The notes beneath the pieces were generated by a model that saw only the letters and a list, made by a program, of their open reading frames with translations, ran no database searches and had not been told where the DNA came from. Shown piece by piece: positions 6,626 to 8,728 of a DNA stretch of 8,728 nucleotides. Origin of the DNA: Vibrio madracius. GTDB lineage: Bacteria > Pseudomonadota > Gammaproteobacteria > Enterobacterales > Vibrionaceae. The translations under genes were made by a program, and so were the position numbers. The DNA is taken from assembly GCA_000695745.1 (NCBI GenBank), contig ASHK01000121.1, positions 1 to 8,728 of the forward strand. The letters are read 5' to 3'. Positions within the stretch are counted from its first letter, which is position 1, and every line of letters begins with the position of its first letter.

Positions 6626-7877
6626 ATGCTTAAGCGTGATATGAACATCGCTGATTACGATGCGGAGCTATTTGCAGCTATTCAAGAAGAAACCCTTCGT
6701 CAAGAAGAGCACATCGAGCTTATCGCTTCGGAAAACTACACCAGCCCTCGCGTAATGGAAGCGCAAGGCTCTCAGCTAACAAACAAATATGCTGAAGGTT
6801 ATCCGGGCAAGCGCTACTACGGTGGTTGCGAGTACGTTGATAAAGCAGAAGCACTGGCTATTGACCGTGCGTGTGAGCTATTTGGTTGTGAGTATGCGAA
6901 CGTTCAGCCTCACTCTGGCTCTCAAGCGAACAGCGCAGTGTACATGGCTCTACTTAACCCTGGCGATACCGTTTTAGGTATGAGCTTGGCTCACGGTGTC
7001 ACCTAACTCACGGCTCACCAGTTAACTTTTCTGGTAAGCACTACAACGTGATTCCTTATGGTATTGATGAAGCTGGTCAAATCAACTATGACGAGATGGA
7101 ACAGCTTGCACTAGAGCACAAGCCAAAAATGATCATTGGTGGCTTTTCTGCATACAGCCAGATCGTAGATTGGGCACGCATGCGTGAGATTGCCGATAAA
7201 GTTGACGCGTACCTGTTTGTTGATATGGCGCACGTAGCTGGCCTTATCGCTGCTGGTGTCTACCCAACACCTGTTCCTCATGCACATGTTGTGACAACCA
7301 CGACACACAAAACACTAGCGGGCCCTCGCGGTGGTCTAATCCTGTCTAACGCAGGTGAAGATATGTACAAGAAGTTGAATTCAGCCGTGTTCCCTGGTGG
7401 TCAAGGTGGTCCTTTGATGCATGTTATCGCTGGTAAAGCGGTAGCGTTCAAAGAAGCCATGGAGCCTGAATTTAAAGCGTACCAAAGCTCGCGTGGTTAA
7501 GAATGCTAAAGCGATGGTTGTCTCAGTTCCAAGAGCGTGGTTACAAAATCGTATCTAATGGCACTGAAAACCACCTGTTCCTTGTTGATCTAATCGACAA
7601 AGACATTACAGGTAAAGAAGCTGACGCAGCACTAGGCGCAGCTAACATCACGGTAAACAAGAACTCAGTACCTAACGACCCACGTAGCCCATTCGTAACA
7701 TCTGGTATCCGTATTGGCTCTCCAGCGATTACTCGCCGCGGCTTTACTGAAGCGGACGCAACTGAGCTTGCTAACTGGATGTGTGATGTACTAGACAACA
7801 TCAACGATGAGTCAGTGATTGAAGCGACAAAAGCGAAAGTGTTAGAGATCTGTAAGCGTCTACCAGTTTACGCTTAA
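6626..7877 (+). pseudogene. glyA: GlyA, serine hydroxymethyltransferase (three frameshifts)
   Basis: The PLP enzyme that interconverts serine and glycine while charging tetrahydrofolate with a one-carbon unit. It starts [16 protein letters not shown] behind AGGAG (6615-6619). Conserved stretches run the whole length: [51 protein letters not shown], then [14 protein letters not shown] with the PLP lysine K229, and [14 protein letters not shown] near the end. The frame breaks three times: one G is missing at 6995-6999 (AHGGHLTHG is read as AHGVT-stop), one A is extra in 7484-7486 ([12 protein letters not shown] restored), and one base, probably T of 7518-7519, is extra ([10 protein letters not shown] restored). 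Correcting all three gives 416 residues and puts the lysine at 229 as in E. coli. As sequenced the first stop is at 7004-7006. Because glyA is central to metabolism and otherwise perfectly conserved, sequence error is the likely cause. Confidence 0.93.
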
Positions 7878-7897
7878 CTAGATGCCCTCAGGTAAAT

Positions 7898-7925
7898 AAA
7901 AAGCGAGCTTTATGGCTCGCTTTTT
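7898..7925. terminator. Bidirectional rho-independent terminator after glyA
   Basis: AAAAAGCGAGC (7898-7908) and GCTCGCTTTTT (7915-7925) make an 11-bp stem with a 6-base loop and T runs on both strands. It lies 20 bases after the glyA stop and 25 bases past the stop of the converging small lipoprotein gene, so it serves both. Confidence 0.92.
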
Positions 7926-7950
7926 TTGATCGGCTGGTAATGTAGTCAAA

Positions 7951-8280
7951 TTACTTATTAATATTCAATAGAGTGCCTGATTTACATTTGAATGAGTAAT
8001 ATTTACGGCTCTCGCTAAATTGGCCTAAACCCTCACCGTTGCAGTAATCGATATTAATATCACGCATGATATCCAGTGTTTTCTCGCTATTTAATGCGAA
8101 TTTCGCACCGTCTTTACACACGATACGAACACGACCATCATCACTGACAGAGTAGAGATTAACTTCGGTATTACACAGTTCAAATGACGCTTCTAAATAA
8201 TTATCCTGTTGAGTTGTTCTGTGCGCAACCACCAATAACAACAGCGGCTACGATAGCAGACCAACTTTAAGTAACTTCAT
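7951..8280 (-). pseudogene. Small putative lipoprotein of unknown function (two apparent frameshifts)
   Basis: From ATG 8280, which has a good ribosome-binding sequence (AAGGA a few bases upstream), the frame reads MKLLKVGLLS and then meets a TAG at 8250-8248. One base over, the sequence reads VAAVVIGGCAQNNS, which has a hydrophobic stretch and a lipobox IGGC. After that the original frame resumes as DNYLEASFELCNTEVNLYSV and runs to the stop at 7951. One missing base near 8250 and one extra base between about 8205 and 8224 would join these into a lipoprotein of about 109 residues. The mature part has four cysteines (in ELCNTE, RIVCKDG, IDYCNGE and FKCKSG), possibly two disulfides. I recognise no domain. 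If the shifts are real the gene is broken near its start. A plain in-frame stop by substitution is the alternative, but it would leave no lipobox. Confidence 0.6.
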
Positions 8281-8373
8281 GCTACATCCTTGATTGAATC
8301 TTGTTTTTCTTTAAGCCTACCTAAATATCACGAAATTGCGAGTATGAGATTGTCATCTTGGTGATGTTTTCTT

Positions 8374-8411
8374 AAAAAAACACGGATGGCTCTATGAGCG
8401 AATCCGTGTTT
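8374..8411 (-). terminator. Rho-independent terminator of lipA
   Basis: AAACACGGAT (8378-8387) pairs with ATCCGTGTTT (8402-8411). Inside the loop GCTC-TAT-GAGC (8389-8399) can form a second short stem. Read on the minus strand the hairpin is followed by seven T's, and it begins 22 bases after the lipA stop codon. Confidence 0.88.
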
Positions 8412-8432
8412 ATTAATAGCTCTGATTTGAAA

Positions 8433-8727
8433 TTACTTAATTTCGACGCCCTGAGCTTGCAAGTCCGCATGATAAGAAGAACGAACAAATGGCCCACATG
8501 CAGCATGGGTAAAGCCCAGTTCCAACGCAATTTCTTTTAGTTCATCAAACTCTGATGGTGGCACGTAGCGCTCAACAGGTAAGTGGTGACGACTCGGCGC
8601 TAGGTATTGGCCAAGCGTTAACATAGTAACACCATGCTCGCGAAGATCTTTCAGTACTTCTATGATCTCTTCTTTCGTTTCACCTAAGCCCATCATTAGG
8701 CCCGATTTTGTTGGGACGTCAGGGTGC
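8433..8727 (-). CDS. lipA: LipA, lipoyl synthase (C-terminal part; gene runs off the right edge)
   Basis: The last 97 codons of a minus-strand gene whose start lies beyond 8728. LipA is a radical-SAM enzyme that inserts two sulfurs into protein-bound octanoyl groups to make lipoyl cofactors for pyruvate and 2-oxoglutarate dehydrogenases and the glycine cleavage system. The fragment reads from [17 protein letters not shown] through [18 protein letters not shown] to [17 protein letters not shown]. The RSSYHA motif is the known C-terminal site whose serine binds the auxiliary iron-sulfur cluster. Both CxxxCxxC-type cluster motifs lie outside the window. The reading continues in frame past the internal ATG at 8696, so that codon is not the start. 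The visible part is intact. The usual partner lipB would be upstream, out of view. Confidence 0.95.
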   Translation of the reverse strand, partial: HPDVPTKSGLMMGLGETKEEIIEVLKDLREHGVTMLTLGQYLAPSRHHLPVERYVPPSEFDELKEIALELGFTHAACGPFVRSSYHADLQAQGVEIK

Positions 8728-8728
8728 A

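Noticed and set aside
7951..8241. A shorter lipoprotein-gene product starting at a TTG at 8241.
   Set aside because: No ribosome-binding sequence lies before it, it would lack the signal peptide, and the ATG at 8280 with lipobox is a better start.

Overview
The window looks like chromosomal DNA of a Vibrio or close relative (Vibrionaceae), judged from remembered family sequences and from gene content: a MetJ-controlled metN start divergent from gmhB, a treR-treB-treC trehalose locus, glyA, and the end of lipA. Codon and base use look even throughout. I see no insertion sequence, phage gene, tRNA, rRNA, CRISPR array or sign of recent transfer.

Layout, left to right. Positions 1-75 (minus) hold the first codons of metN, the methionine importer ATPase. 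A strong promoter and tandem MetJ boxes lie at 137-198. Then on the plus strand come gmhB (275-826, LPS heptose synthesis), an MliC-type lysozyme-inhibitor lipoprotein (909-1277) and treR (from 1277, overlapping the previous stop codon by one base). A 193-bp control region carries two identical TreR-type operators and is followed by treB (2454-3878, PTS trehalose permease), a rho-independent terminator, and treC (3957-5629, trehalose-6-phosphate hydrolase). A YitT-family membrane protein (5679-6278, minus) converges on treC. A 347-bp divergent control region with a PurR box and several palindromes precedes glyA (6626-7877). Beyond a bidirectional terminator lie a small lipoprotein gene (7951-8280, minus) and the 3' part of lipA (8433-8727, minus) with its terminator.

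TreB imports and phosphorylates trehalose, TreC hydrolyses the trehalose-6-phosphate, and TreR represses the pair through the two operators. The other genes are housekeeping: envelope (gmhB, lysozyme inhibitor), one-carbon metabolism (glyA), lipoate synthesis (lipA) and methionine uptake (metN).

The most striking feature is not a new system. Eight apparent single-base insertions or deletions fall in five genes (metN, treR, treC, glyA with three, and the small lipoprotein with two). Where I could test it, undoing the shift restores a family-typical protein: GlyA 416 aa with PLP lysine at 229, TreR 315 aa, TreC 557 aa. Several shifts sit in short runs of one base. I read this mainly as sequencing or assembly error in a draft-quality sequence rather than gene decay, but real mutations cannot be excluded without reads. 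I found no convincing undescribed system.
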